NCBI GenBank assembly: GCA_964619785.1
Contig: CAZUGH010000006.1
Location: 1 to 52,040 of the forward strand
Reading direction: 5' to 3'
Length of the DNA: 52,040 nt
Source of the DNA: CAZUGH01 sp964619785
Lineage (GTDB): Bacteria; Bacillota; Clostridia; Lachnospirales; Lachnospiraceae
Numbering within the stretch: position 1 is the first letter of the stretch; every line of letters begins with the position of its first letter. Shown here piece by piece: positions 25,623 through 34,936 of the stretch. The notes below the pieces were generated by a model. That model had not been told where the DNA came from, ran no database searches, and saw only the letters and a list, made by a program, of their open reading frames with translations. The translations under genes and the position numbers were made by a program.

Positions 25623-26540
25623 CTACTCTTCTGTCTTTCCTAAGATTGCATCAATCTGTTCCACAAGTCTTCCAATCTCTGGTTTACTAAGCTGTGCATC
25701 AGCACCTAAAAGTTCTCCCTTACGTTTCATCTCTTCATTCACAAGAGATGAGAATATAATAACAGGTAAACCAGTAAACCTAGAATCCTCTTTAATCTTC
25801 TTTGTCAAATGATGTCCATCCATCTGTGGCATCTCGATATCTGTGATAACCATGCATAAATCCTGCCCGATTTTGCCACCATCCTGCATAAGCTTGTCCA
25901 AATAATCCCATGCTTCCTGTCCATTACAAGTAGGAATCAAATGGGTATAACCAGCTTTCGTCAGGCACTTCTTTAACATTTCTAGTAATAATGCAGAATC
26001 TTCTGCCAACAAAATCGGAATATCCTGACGACTACGTTCACCCATTGCCTCAATATCTGATAACTTTAACCCTGTCTCTGGGTTGATATCTGCAACAATC
26101 TTCTCGAAATCCAGGATAATAATTACCTGTCCATCAATTTTGACAATACCAGTGGCAACACTACTTCCCACTGCATTAATCGTAGAGTCTGGTTTCGCAA
26201 TATCAGTCCAGGATACGCGGTGAATTCCGAGAACCTTCTCAACATGAAATGCGGTATGTAATTGATTGAAATTTGTAACAATATACATACTACGTTGTGA
26301 TAAATCAATCGGTGCAACACCAAGCGCTTTTGACAAATCTATTACACTAATAATCGAATCTCTTGGCATAAATACACCCTCGACAAACGGATGCGCATTG
26401 GGAACTGGTGTAGGTGCCTGATATGGGCACAATTCTCGAATCTTGGCTACATTAATTCCATAATTCTGTCCACCAACAACAAACTCTAATAACTCTAACT
26501 CATTCGTACCACTTTCTAGCAAAATACCTGTATCTTCCAT
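25623..26540 (-). CDS. cheV: CheV-type chemotaxis protein (CheW plus receiver)
   Basis: About 305 residues. The N-terminal CheW domain (LELLEFVVGGQNYGINVAKI, FVEGVFMPRDSIISVIDL) is joined to a C-terminal receiver with LLAEDSALLLEML, MVITDIEMPQMDG (phospho-acceptor Asp), IIFSSL and QLSKPE. CheV couples chemoreceptors to CheA and helps adaptation. The start is ATG 26540, eight bases after GGAGG. It lies between a lipoprotein gene and the acidic membrane protein; no other che genes are visible. It implies a motile lineage. Confidence 0.95.
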   Translation of the reverse strand: MEDTGILLESGTNELELLEFVVGGQNYGINVAKIRELCPYQAPTPVPNAHPFVEGVFMPRDSIISVIDLSKALGVAPIDLSQRSMYIVTNFNQLHTAFHVEKVLGIHRVSWTDIAKPDSTINAVGSSVATGIVKIDGQVIIILDFEKIVADINPETGLKLSDIEAMGERSRQDIPILLAEDSALLLEMLKKCLTKAGYTHLIPTCNGQEAWDYLDKLMQDGGKIGQDLCMVITDIEMPQMDGHHLTKKIKEDSRFTGLPVIIFSSLVNEEMKRKGELLGADAQLSKPEIGRLVEQIDAILGKTEE

Positions 26541-26577
26541 AACACGCACCTCCGGTCTCTCATAACTTTTCTTTTGT

Positions 26578-27285
26578 TTATTTGACTGTAACGGTCGATT
26601 CCTTGCCTGCTTCTTGTATCTTTAAAATCATACTCGAAGCATCTCTAACCTTCTTAGGAACTGCATAAATCAATACAGCGTCATCTGATTTACCCGCTTT
26701 TAATCTCATCTCAAGGAAATTCAGTCCACCATTTTCCAAGACCGAAATCGTTGGTTTATACTCACTCTCATCTGCTGTTAATGGATATGAAATTTCTCGG
26801 TTCAACAGACTGATTTTCTTATCTGAACCCGATCCATTCTTCACCTTAAACTTCAATACTAATAAGACCTCATCATCATTTGCCATAATCTGATAAGAGT
26901 TTGAATTCTCCGAATACTCATTACAGAACTGGTAATTCTGATACGATATATCAATTCCATCTAAATGATATAATTCCGCCAATGTACTCTGTGGAGCCTG
27001 CGTCTGCGTTGGTTCTTCATCTGAGTTAGGCGTATCCGTTGGTTCAACTGTATTGATTGCGGGAGCTGCCGTTGTAACAGGTGCTTCTGTCGCAATCGCC
27101 GCCTGGCTCACCGCATATGTGGTCAATCGGTCTTCATAATTCTCACTACTATTCAGAAGGACACCTGCTGAATACTGAGCAATCATGTCACTCTCCTGCT
27201 CTGTCAGCGTGATTGCGCTGCAACCAGTAAGGCAAAACATCGACACAACAAGACTGCCAAGTAATAGCTTATATTTACTTTTCAC
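26578..27285 (-). CDS. Putative lipoprotein
   Basis: About 235 residues. A basic N-terminus (KSKYKLLLGSLVVSMFC) is followed by LTGCS, a lipobox with the lipidated Cys near residue 22. A Thr/Pro/Glu-rich linker (about 65-105) leads to a beta-rich domain (QIMANDDEVLLVLKFKVKNG, ISYPLTADESEYKP) that resembles immunoglobulin-like DUF4352-type domains. It should sit on the outer face of the membrane. GTG 27285 is preferred as start from the GGAGG spacing; ATG 27291 is closer to it. It sits between the sensor kinase and cheV. Function unknown. Confidence 0.75.
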   Translation of the reverse strand: MKSKYKLLLGSLVVSMFCLTGCSAITLTEQESDMIAQYSAGVLLNSSENYEDRLTTYAVSQAAIATEAPVTTAAPAINTVEPTDTPNSDEEPTQTQAPQSTLAELYHLDGIDISYQNYQFCNEYSENSNSYQIMANDDEVLLVLKFKVKNGSGSDKKISLLNREISYPLTADESEYKPTISVLENGGLNFLEMRLKAGKSDDAVLIYAVPKKVRDASSMILKIQEAGKESTVTVK

Positions 27286-27354
27286 GCGCATCCCTCCATC
27301 TCTTTTCCGAATACACATTCTTAAGGAATATTATAACATAATCTGTACTCATCA

Positions 27355-28920
27355 TCAATCTGCATTTTTCATTCCAGTATCAATATCTGCTTCAAACCAA
27401 AACTCTACACCATTATCATAATTTATCACGCCATAATGCTGGTTATGTGCCTCCATAATCGCCTTAACAATGGACAAGCCAATTCCATTACCACCATATT
27501 CTCGCGTTCTCGCTTTATCAACCTTATAGAATTTATCCCAGATTCGATCCACATCCTCTGTTGGAATCGGCTTTCCAGAATTAAATACACTAATGTGTAC
27601 AACCTGCTCACGAATCTCCGCTTTAATCTCAATAACCATATCTCCTGCAACATGGTTAAAGGCATTGCTGATATAATTCGTAACCACCTCTTCAACCATG
27701 TATTCATCTGCCCATACATAGATTGGTTCTGGCTTCTGGAATGATAACGTAACCTCTTTGTCCTTGCCAAGTATCTCGTAAGAATTAATTACCGACTGTA
27801 TAACATCAATAATATCAAATCTCTCAAAATGAATTTGACCACTACCAAACTCTAATTGATTCAGGCTAAGAAGACTCTTTACCATCTTATTCATCTTATT
27901 TGCTTCATCAATGATAACATCGCAATAAAATTCTCTACTCTCTGCATCATCATTGACATTATCCTGAAGTCCTTCTGCATACCCTTGAATCAATGCAATT
28001 GGGGTCTTCAATTCATGAGATACATTGGCAAGAAATTCTGTCCTCATCTCTTCTTGCTTCTGCTTACGATCGATATCTGATTGAAGTTCATTATTCGCCG
28101 TCTTCAACTCGGAAATTGTATCCTCTAGCTTCACGGACAACGCATTCATACTATCGCCTAGCAGACCAATTTCATCAAGCCGATGTTCATCATATCTAGC
28201 ATTAAAATCTAACTCAGCCATCTTCTTAGCATGGTTCGCAAGCCGCAGAATCGGCTTTGTATAACTAGTACTAACAATGAAAATAATCAAAATACCGACA
28301 ACCATAGCAAACAGCCCTACATATGCCAATAATTGATTGGACACACTAGCGCTTTCATGCATACTCTGATAATTAGAACGCATATAAACCCATACACCAT
28401 CGTTGGTTTCATTACTCAAATCACCAATCAACTCAATGTAATTTGACTTAATTCGTTCATCGTATACTTTATAGACATCATAATTATCCTTGCGTGATAA
28501 TAAATCATAATTATCACCAAGTCCTTCACCCGAGAGTCTTGCCTGAACATATTTTTCTAGCTGGTTCTTATATACGTCTTTCTGTCGATCCGACATACTT
28601 GGATACTTATAGTCTGCCCACCACGTTCCCGTAACAGAGTTTACATTAACTGACATAATATAAACACTCACGCTTGTGTTCGCACTCAATCCATCAATCT
28701 CGTCATATACCTTCGTATACTCGTCCGATGTCGTATCTGACCAATCCACCTTACTGCAAGTAGAAACCAGATTACTGTAGACAGAATCCATCTGCATCAG
28801 TTTCGACTGTTCATAGAATCCTGGTAGCAGGAACAGATTCATGCACCAGCAAATAAATATAGTAAAAGCAATCATCCCTGCAAATATGATGATTAACCTT
28901 GTCCGTAAAGATTGTCTCAT
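27355..28920 (-). CDS. Membrane sensor histidine kinase
   Basis: 521 residues. Two membrane spans (IIIFAGMIAFTIFICWCMNL near 10-30, and LLAYVGLFAMVVGILIIFIV near 195-215) bracket an extracytoplasmic sensor domain of about 165 residues with no family I recognise. HAMP and coiled coil follow, then the H-box NVSHELKTPIALIQGYAEGL (phosphorylated His) and the ATPase domain with N-box YISNAFNHV, DRIWDKFYKVD and GGNGIGLSIVKAIME. ATG 28920 follows GGAGG. It is encoded 21 bases after its response regulator. The signal is unknown. Confidence 0.95.
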   Translation of the reverse strand: MRQSLRTRLIIIFAGMIAFTIFICWCMNLFLLPGFYEQSKLMQMDSVYSNLVSTCSKVDWSDTTSDEYTKVYDEIDGLSANTSVSVYIMSVNVNSVTGTWWADYKYPSMSDRQKDVYKNQLEKYVQARLSGEGLGDNYDLLSRKDNYDVYKVYDERIKSNYIELIGDLSNETNDGVWVYMRSNYQSMHESASVSNQLLAYVGLFAMVVGILIIFIVSTSYTKPILRLANHAKKMAELDFNARYDEHRLDEIGLLGDSMNALSVKLEDTISELKTANNELQSDIDRKQKQEEMRTEFLANVSHELKTPIALIQGYAEGLQDNVNDDAESREFYCDVIIDEANKMNKMVKSLLSLNQLEFGSGQIHFERFDIIDVIQSVINSYEILGKDKEVTLSFQKPEPIYVWADEYMVEEVVTNYISNAFNHVAGDMVIEIKAEIREQVVHISVFNSGKPIPTEDVDRIWDKFYKVDKARTREYGGNGIGLSIVKAIMEAHNQHYGVINYDNGVEFWFEADIDTGMKNAD

Positions 28921-28941
28921 AGTTCCTCCGATTCTTCGACT

Positions 28942-29625
28942 CTACTTGGTTTCACACTCAAACTTATAACCCATGCCCCATATCGTCTTGATATAGTCAC
29001 CGCATCGACCCATCTTGCTTCGAAGTTTCTTGACATGAGTATCAATTGTTCTAGCATCGCCAAAATAGTCGTAATCCCATACATGATTAAGAATTCGTTC
29101 TCGAGAAAGTGCGATGTCACGATTCTCCATAAAATAAGACAATAATTCAAATTCCTTGAAACTCAATTCCACTTTCTCACCGTCAATTGATACTTCATGC
29201 GCAGTACGATTAAGGGAAATGCCACCCATCTCAATCACACCATCTACTGCTGAATTGGTTCTACGAAGTATCGCTTGCACACGCGCCACCAAAATCTTCG
29301 GGCTAAATGGCTTAGCAATATATTCATCCACTCCAAGCTCAAACCCACGAAGCTCATCATTCTCAGCACCTCTAGCAGTAAGCATGATAATTGGCACCTT
29401 AGAATACTCACGAATCTCGCGACATACCTGCCAACCATCCATCTTCGGCATCATGACATCTAGAATAATAAGACTGATGTCCTTATTTTCCAGGAAAATA
29501 TCCACTGCCTGTTCACCATCCTCGGCTTCTAACACGGTAAAATCCTGTCTGATTAAGAAATCCTTGACCAACTTTCTCATTCTCTGTTCATCATCTACCA
29601 CCAAAATCTTATGTTCTTCCATCAT
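28942..29625 (-). CDS. OmpR/PhoB-family response regulator
   Basis: 227 residues. The receiver has ILVVDDEQRMRKLV, IILDVMMPKMDGW (phospho-acceptor Asp), IIMLTARG and YIAKPFSPK. The C-terminal winged helix has LSFKEFELLSYFMENRD, ILNHVWDYDYFGDARTIDTH and IKTIWGMGYKFE. Partner of the downstream kinase. ATG 29625 behind GGAGG; a second ATG follows at once. It likely controls envelope genes, but no binding sites could be assigned. Confidence 0.97.
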   Translation of the reverse strand: MMEEHKILVVDDEQRMRKLVKDFLIRQDFTVLEAEDGEQAVDIFLENKDISLIILDVMMPKMDGWQVCREIREYSKVPIIMLTARGAENDELRGFELGVDEYIAKPFSPKILVARVQAILRRTNSAVDGVIEMGGISLNRTAHEVSIDGEKVELSFKEFELLSYFMENRDIALSRERILNHVWDYDYFGDARTIDTHVKKLRSKMGRCGDYIKTIWGMGYKFECETK

Positions 29626-29641
29626 GCCGTTCCTCCTTCAT

Positions 29642-30223
29642 CTATTCAATTGCACCCGGCGTAATCACCTGATTATTTCTGATTGCATCCTCACGCTGTT
29701 GCAATTCTTCTTCCCATTTTTCATACTTATTGATAATCTCTTCTTCCATATTTGACTTATAATCTGTGAAATAAGTAAATACTGACTTGTCAGTAGCCAT
29801 TGTAATTCCCACCAACCCAATTATCAAAACGATAACCGCAACAAGGGCAATTTTTATCTTTGTATTCACAAGTGTCTGTTGCTCATACATCCGCTTAAAC
29901 TTGCTCTCACCCTGTGGTCTAGTAGGCATCACATCACCTGTGCTAGCTTTGCGCTCTCGTATTGGGATTGCGCCAAGAGAAGCTTCTGATGCCACGCCAG
30001 CTTCGATCAAAACCGTTCGTAATTCATTCAAAAATGCATAACCCACAATCGTCACAAAAGTCTTCTCTGAGACAAACTTGTTATAAACTTTTAAAACAGA
30101 CTTCGGATCTGTCAAATCCACTTTATCACGTAACATATTGATGATATCAAGCTCTCTCTTCGCAACATCATAGGTCTCACGGCTTTCAAACGTATACGAA
30201 TCTAACTCGTAAGATGTACCCAT
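29642..30223 (-). CDS. Single-span membrane protein of unknown function
   Basis: About 193 residues. A soluble N-terminal part (about 1-115) with VAKRELDIINMLRDKVDL and TIVGYAFLNELRTVLIEAG is followed by one span (IKIALVAVIVLIIGLVGITMA) and a charged C-terminal helix (NKYEKWEEELQQREDAIRNN). I do not recognise the family. The start is ATG 30223, eight bases after GAGG. It is encoded between the foldase and the two-component system, so it may be part of the same envelope-related transcript. Confidence 0.75.
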   Translation of the reverse strand: MGTSYELDSYTFESRETYDVAKRELDIINMLRDKVDLTDPKSVLKVYNKFVSEKTFVTIVGYAFLNELRTVLIEAGVASEASLGAIPIRERKASTGDVMPTRPQGESKFKRMYEQQTLVNTKIKIALVAVIVLIIGLVGITMATDKSVFTYFTDYKSNMEEEIINKYEKWEEELQQREDAIRNNQVITPGAIE

Positions 30224-30241
30224 AACACACACCTCTTCTCT

Positions 30242-31336
30242 TTATGCTTCATTGCTTAGCTTAACACTTTCATTGATATAATCTTTTACTCGCAGAATCA
30301 GCATATCATCCTTTGGTCTTGCTGACTGGCTTTCTTTATATGATGCCTCAAGCTCTGCTAAACTAGATTCTTCTGTATCTTCTTCCTCACCTACTGCCTC
30401 ACGTAATGCCTTTTCGTAATAGGTGTCATCCATTGTGATTTTCTCAATCGCTGCAATTGTCTTAGCAATCATTCGCTCTTTCGCCATATCGGTAGCCATC
30501 TCAGGAACATCATCTTCTGTCATGCCAAGCTGTTCAAGTAATTCTGAGACCTCCATACCCTGTAATGCAGCAAATTGCTGGTACATCAAATCAGTATCTG
30601 CTTCTGCCTGCTTCTGAACATCCTCAGGAACCGTGTTTAGTGTAGTTGCTTCCTTCAATTGATCCCAAGCTGTATCAGCCGCTGCCTCTTCATTTTCCTT
30701 GACCAAATCTGCCTCGAGCTTTTTCTCATACTCTTTTGTCGTTTTATATTTTCCTTTGGTAACCTTGTTCACATTTTCATCAGTAAATGCTATATTGATT
30801 GCATTAATCGTAATAGAAAATTCAGCCTGCTTACCATTCAATTCCTCATCACCATAATCATCTGGGAACTTCACGGGTACTTTCACCGTTGTTCCTACCT
30901 CTTTGCCAATCAGACCATTCTCAAAATCTTCAAGATAGGAGTACTCACCAACTGTCAGTGTTTCGCCTTCACCGGAACCGCCTTCAAATTCTACACCATC
31001 TAAGCTTCCAACGAAATCAATATTAACGATATCACCCTTTTTGACAATCGCATCTTCTGTCTTGCCATTATCTTCACAAAACATCTCAATGGCACTCTGC
31101 AAATCTTCATCGGTCGGCTTGGTGCTCACAACAATGTCTTTATAAGTTCCAAGCTTTAAAGCGCCCGTTTTCTGATAATCATAGCTAACTCCATCGCCCA
31201 CATTTACTGACTCCTCAGCAGGTTTGGAATCGCGTATAACAAATATAATCACAGCTGCTATAATGGCAAGTGCAACAATCGCACCTCCAATAATTAATAC
31301 GCTATTTACATTTTTCTTACTCTTCTTTGTGGCCAT
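30242..31336 (-). CDS. Membrane-anchored FKBP/trigger-factor-like peptidyl-prolyl isomerase
   Basis: 364 residues. A Lys-rich start and one span (SVLIIGGAIVALAIIAAVII) anchor the protein. The outer part has an FKBP-like domain, VKKGDIVNIDFVGSLDGVEF, ETLTVGEYSYLEDFENGLIG and KVPVKFPDDYGDEELNGK, as in the trigger-factor isomerase domain. Trigger-factor-like helices follow (KEYEKKLEADLVKENEE, VPEDVQKQAEADTDLMYQQF). It resembles a trigger factor without the ribosome-binding domain, put outside the membrane, and likely folds secreted proteins. ATG 31336 follows GGAGG. It heads the series ending in the two-component system. Confidence 0.85.
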   Translation of the reverse strand: MATKKSKKNVNSVLIIGGAIVALAIIAAVIIFVIRDSKPAEESVNVGDGVSYDYQKTGALKLGTYKDIVVSTKPTDEDLQSAIEMFCEDNGKTEDAIVKKGDIVNIDFVGSLDGVEFEGGSGEGETLTVGEYSYLEDFENGLIGKEVGTTVKVPVKFPDDYGDEELNGKQAEFSITINAINIAFTDENVNKVTKGKYKTTKEYEKKLEADLVKENEEAAADTAWDQLKEATTLNTVPEDVQKQAEADTDLMYQQFAALQGMEVSELLEQLGMTEDDVPEMATDMAKERMIAKTIAAIEKITMDDTYYEKALREAVGEEEDTEESSLAELEASYKESQSARPKDDMLILRVKDYINESVKLSNEA

Positions 31337-31413
31337 TCGTCACATCCTCCTAAATTAATATATGAAATTATTTTAGCATACATTTGTGTCCAAAAAAAGA
31401 ACCGTCCCATATT

Positions 31414-31743
31414 TTATTTTCTTATGAGATCATAGGATTCTCCTATCATTCGCTTAATTTCGTCCTCTGGAACAGAACCGTCTAGTATGATGGTGTTCCA
31501 GTGCTCTTTATTCTGATGATAGCCTGGTATGACAGATTCATATGCATTTCGCCATATATCACGCCATTCCGGGTCTACTTTGATATTGATTTGCATTCGT
31601 CCCTGGTACTCATATATCCACAAGAATGCCTTCTTGTTGGCACGATATCGAATCAACACCCAATTGGTGTCACGAAAAGGTGTATCGGTATATGCGCCAT
31701 CAAATGTCATACCATATGCGATTGCATCTTCTCTCGTTCTCAT
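31414..31743 (-). CDS. MmcQ/YjbR family protein
   Basis: About 109 residues. EDAIAYGMTFDGAYTDTPFRD, NWVLIRYRANKKAFLWIYEY and KVDPEWRDIWRNAY...VIPGYHQNKEHWNTIIL match the small MmcQ/YjbR family, a CyaY-like fold proposed to bind DNA. It starts at ATG 31743, with AGGTGG upstream; frames reaching 31818 would run into the ssrA terminator. It lies between ssrA and the foldase on the same strand. Function in the cell is not established. Confidence 0.85.
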   Translation of the reverse strand: MRTREDAIAYGMTFDGAYTDTPFRDTNWVLIRYRANKKAFLWIYEYQGRMQINIKVDPEWRDIWRNAYESVIPGYHQNKEHWNTIILDGSVPEDEIKRMIGESYDLIRK

Positions 31744-31784
31744 TGTCAGCCACCTTTCTGAATTCATGATATTATTATAACATA

Positions 31785-31828
31785 AAAAATCTCCTGTGCG
31801 ATGACGAATAATCGTCATGACACAAGAG
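31785..31828 (-). terminator. Terminator of ssrA
   Basis: Minus-strand CTCTTGTG..ATGACGA-TTAT-TCGTCAT..CACAGGAG followed by ATTTTTT. A strong rho-independent terminator just after the tmRNA 3' end. Confidence 0.9.
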
Positions 31829-31840
31829 CACTTTGGTTAA

Positions 31841-32180
31841 TGGAGCTGGCGGGAATCGAACCCGCGTCCAAACCCGCATCCAATGTTCTTCTACTATCAT
31901 AGTTCATTCTTTAATATTCCCTCCCTGTGACGGGAACGAACACCCTTCACAGTTTAGTAGCTTCATAATACGCCCATATGCTCAAAGCTTTGCATAAGTC
32001 GTTTCCCACTTAGTTTGATGCCTTACGAAATAGAGTAGGTGCTAAAACATAAGACAACAGCCACTAGGCTGCGTAAGCTAAATTATCTTCAGCGTTTAAA
32101 TTGTTCCATGTTTTAACGTGGTCACGGTCCACGGATAGCTTCACCATATTCAACAAGCCTGTCGAAACCAGTACAACCCC
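31841..32180 (-). ncRNA. ssrA: Transfer-messenger RNA
   Basis: About 340 bases. The 5' end GGGGTTG (32180 downward) pairs with CAGCTCC near the 3' end to form the acceptor stem. The T-arm sequence GGGTTCGATTCCCGCC lies just before it, and TGGTTTCGACAGG is the usual post-acceptor segment. The 3' CCA is not encoded; TTAACC follows the discriminator A. The resume frame at 32096-32064 reads NAEDNLAYAA then TAG; the exact resume codon is uncertain (AAC, GCT or GAA). With SmpB it rescues stalled ribosomes and tags the peptide for degradation. It has its own promoter between smpB and the 5' end. Confidence 0.95.
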
Positions 32181-32203
32181 TAATTAGGCTATCTGATACT
32201 TAT

Positions 32204-32232
32204 ATCATACCCATATATTTTCAAATTGTCAA
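32204..32232 (-). promoter_or_regulatory. ssrA promoter
   Basis: Minus-strand TTGACA (32227-32232), 17-base spacer, TATGAT (32204-32209), located between the smpB stop and the tmRNA 5' end. Confidence 0.85.
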
Positions 32233-32238
32233 TGGAAA

Positions 32239-32703
32239 TCATAGGTTTTTAATCTTAAATTCTTTCTCTGCCGCACGTCTCTGGTCCTTCTTCGCGATAT
32301 CCTGTCGTTTGTCATACAACTTCTTACCGCGTGCCAAGCCAAGTTCTATCTTAACACGACTCCCCTTGAAATAAACCTTGAGTGGCACTAAGGTAAATCC
32401 CTTCTGTGCCATCTGTCCAGTTAATTTTCGTATCTCGTGACGATGCATTAAAAGCTTACGAACACGCAGTGGGTCTTTGTTGAAAATGTTACCTTTTTCA
32501 TATGGGCTGATATGCATGCCATAGATAAAGACCTCACCCTTCTCAATACGAATAAAGGATTCCTTGATACTGCATTTCCCCATACGAAGCGACTTAACCT
32601 CTGTTCCTGCAAGTGAGATACCTGCTTCGTATTTTTCATCAATGAAAAAATCGTGATATGCTTTTTTATTGTTTGCGACTAACTTAATCAGCTCTTTTGC
32701 CAC
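32239..32703 (-). CDS. smpB: SsrA-binding protein SmpB
   Basis: 154 residues. NNKKAYHDFFIDEKYEAGI, GTEVKSLRMGKCSIKES and GLARGKKLYDKRQDIAKKD are diagnostic for SmpB, which delivers tmRNA to stalled ribosomes. The GTG start at 32703 shares its first G with the TAG stop of rnr (TAGTG), indicating translational coupling. ssrA follows directly, so both partners are together. Confidence 0.97.
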   Translation of the reverse strand: MAKELIKLVANNKKAYHDFFIDEKYEAGISLAGTEVKSLRMGKCSIKESFIRIEKGEVFIYGMHISPYEKGNIFNKDPLRVRKLLMHRHEIRKLTGQMAQKGFTLVPLKVYFKGSRVKIELGLARGKKLYDKRQDIAKKDQRRAAEKEFKIKNL

Positions 32704-34847
32704 TACGACTCCTCCTTCGCTATAACAAAATCAATCGTGTGAGTAGCACGGTCAACGCCAGCTACTTGAACCTGAACGGGTCCTCCTAACTGATAGATTC
32801 TACCACTTCGTTTACCCACAACCTGATAATTTTCCTCTTGATACTCATATTCATCTTCTGTAATGTCGGTCAGACGAACCATACCCTCTACTGTATTTGG
32901 TAGTTCCACATAGATTCCCCATGAGGTCACCCCACTGATAATACCGGTAAAGTATTCACCGATGTGGTCAGACATGTATTCTGCCTTCTTAAGCTTGTTC
33001 ACTTCTCGTTCAGCATCATCTGCTACGCGTTCTCGATCACTCGCCTGCTTTGCAACACCTGGCAATATATCATTGTAATGTTCAAGGCGCTTTCCAGCAA
33101 TCTTGCCATGCAGCGTTTCCTTGATAATGCGGTGTATCTGTAAATCTGGATATCTACGAATCGGCGATGTGAAATGGCAATAGTACTTCGTTGCCAGTCC
33201 AAAATGGCCCTCATTTACCGTCGAGTATTTGGCTCTCTTCATCGAGCGAAGCGTCAAGCGGCTAAGAAATGCTTCTGCCTCTGTTCCCTCAATCGATGTA
33301 ATCAATCTCTGTACTTCCTTCGGGTGAACCTCTTCACTTCCCACTTTCAACTTAAATCCGAAGCTTCTCGTAAGTGCTGCCAACTCCTTCATTCGATCCA
33401 AATCTGGGTACTCATGCGTACGATATACAAATGGTACTTCCATCCAGAAATAATCTTCTGCCACCACCTGATTGGCTGCCAGCATAAATTCCTCAATCAG
33501 CTTCGTTGCCACATTACTATCATATGGCACAATATCAATTGGATGACCATTCTGATCCAATTTAATCTTGCACTCAGGGAAATCAAAGTCAATCGATCCC
33601 TTCTTCTTACGGTTTTTACGTAGGATTGCCGCCAATTCTTCCATACGCTTAAACATAGCGATAAAATCCTTGTATCTCTCCATTTTCTCAGGAGTCTGTG
33701 TCGTCAGAATATCATTTACATCCGAGTAATTCATTCTCTCATCAACACATATAACCGTCTCAGCTACACGATGCGAAAGTAACTCACCGTTGCTATCAAG
33801 CTCCATCATACAGCTCAATGCCAATCTGTCCACGCCTGCATTCAACGAACAGATTCCATTTGACAATTGATGAGGAAGCATCGGAATGACACGGTCCACT
33901 AAATACACACTTGTAGCACGAGCAACTGCTTCCACGTCAAGTGCCGAACCCTCTGTCACATAATTTGACACATCGGCAATATGCACACCCAAGTGATAAT
34001 GACCATCATCATCTTTCGATAATGTAATCGCGTCATCCAAATCCTTGGCGTCTTCACCATCAATCGTAACTGTCTGTAAATCACGCAAATCAACTCGTCC
34101 GTCAATCTCTTTCGTGTCAATCTCATCAGGAATATCCCGAAGCTGCTTCTTCACATCCTCTGGAAATTCTTCCGCGAGACCATAGCTTCGAATCACTGCC
34201 ATGATATCTACACCAGGATCATCTGCATGTCCTAGAATCTCAATCACTTCACCTTCAGGATTCTTGCCATCTCCACCAAACTCAGTCAAATGTACAACAA
34301 CCTTGTGCCCATCAACAGCTCCCATCGTCTTACTCTTTGGGATATATACATCCTTACCAAACTTCTCGTTATCAACCACAACAAATCCAAAATTATTACT
34401 ACGGGAAAATGTTCCCACGACCTGTTCTGTCTTACGCTCTAACACGCGAACAATCTCACCTTCACGACGCTTCGTTCCCTTGCGTTCACCATGATTCCAA
34501 AGCTGAATCATAACCGTGTCGCCATCTAATGCATCCTTGCACTGTCTCTCAGGAATAAATACATCATCATCCTCATCGAGAATTCTCACAAAGCCAAAAC
34601 CACGTCTAGTCCCCATAAACTGTCCCGTCTTCACGTGATCCTCCGGCAATATAATCTTGCCATTGGGTGCAACAACAATCTTGCCTTCCTTTACCAATGC
34701 CTCAATCACCAGATGAAAATCACTTCTCTGCTTCTTAGGTACATTAAGGAAAATAGCCATCTCTCTTATCTTCATGGACTTATATCCCTCATCCGATACC
34801 ATATCGAATATTAATTTCTTCCTATCTTCTAATTCTTGTTGATTCAT
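32703..34847 (-). CDS. rnr: Ribonuclease R
   Basis: 714 residues. N-terminal helix-turn-helix and cold-shock domains (TRRGFGFVRILDEDDDVFIP, RSNNFGFVVVDNEKFGKDVY), a central RNB catalytic domain with TIDGEDAKDLDDAITL (metal-binding Asp residues) and a C-terminal S1 domain (FTGIISGVTSWGIYVEL). This 3'-5' exoribonuclease degrades structured RNA, including non-stop mRNA released by tmRNA, which fits its position before smpB and ssrA. ATG 34847 follows AAAGGAG. No Lys-rich C-terminal tail is present. Confidence 0.97.
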   Translation of the reverse strand: MNQQELEDRKKLIFDMVSDEGYKSMKIREMAIFLNVPKKQRSDFHLVIEALVKEGKIVVAPNGKIILPEDHVKTGQFMGTRRGFGFVRILDEDDDVFIPERQCKDALDGDTVMIQLWNHGERKGTKRREGEIVRVLERKTEQVVGTFSRSNNFGFVVVDNEKFGKDVYIPKSKTMGAVDGHKVVVHLTEFGGDGKNPEGEVIEILGHADDPGVDIMAVIRSYGLAEEFPEDVKKQLRDIPDEIDTKEIDGRVDLRDLQTVTIDGEDAKDLDDAITLSKDDDGHYHLGVHIADVSNYVTEGSALDVEAVARATSVYLVDRVIPMLPHQLSNGICSLNAGVDRLALSCMMELDSNGELLSHRVAETVICVDERMNYSDVNDILTTQTPEKMERYKDFIAMFKRMEELAAILRKNRKKKGSIDFDFPECKIKLDQNGHPIDIVPYDSNVATKLIEEFMLAANQVVAEDYFWMEVPFVYRTHEYPDLDRMKELAALTRSFGFKLKVGSEEVHPKEVQRLITSIEGTEAEAFLSRLTLRSMKRAKYSTVNEGHFGLATKYYCHFTSPIRRYPDLQIHRIIKETLHGKIAGKRLEHYNDILPGVAKQASDRERVADDAEREVNKLKKAEYMSDHIGEYFTGIISGVTSWGIYVELPNTVEGMVRLTDITEDEYEYQEENYQVVGKRSGRIYQLGGPVQVQVAGVDRATHTIDFVIAKEES

Positions 34848-34869
34848 TTAATCTCCTTTTTCTAAACTT

Positions 34870-34903
34870 GAAAAGACCCCTTCACATAACATATGAAGGA
34901 GTC
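34870..34903 (-). terminator. Hairpin between secG and rnr
   Basis: Minus-strand GACTCCTTCA...TGAAGGGGTC followed by TTTTC. It may terminate part of the secG transcript or act as an attenuator ahead of rnr. Confidence 0.7.
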
Positions 34904-34936
34904 CTATATAGCCTTATTATCCTATGAGTAACACGA

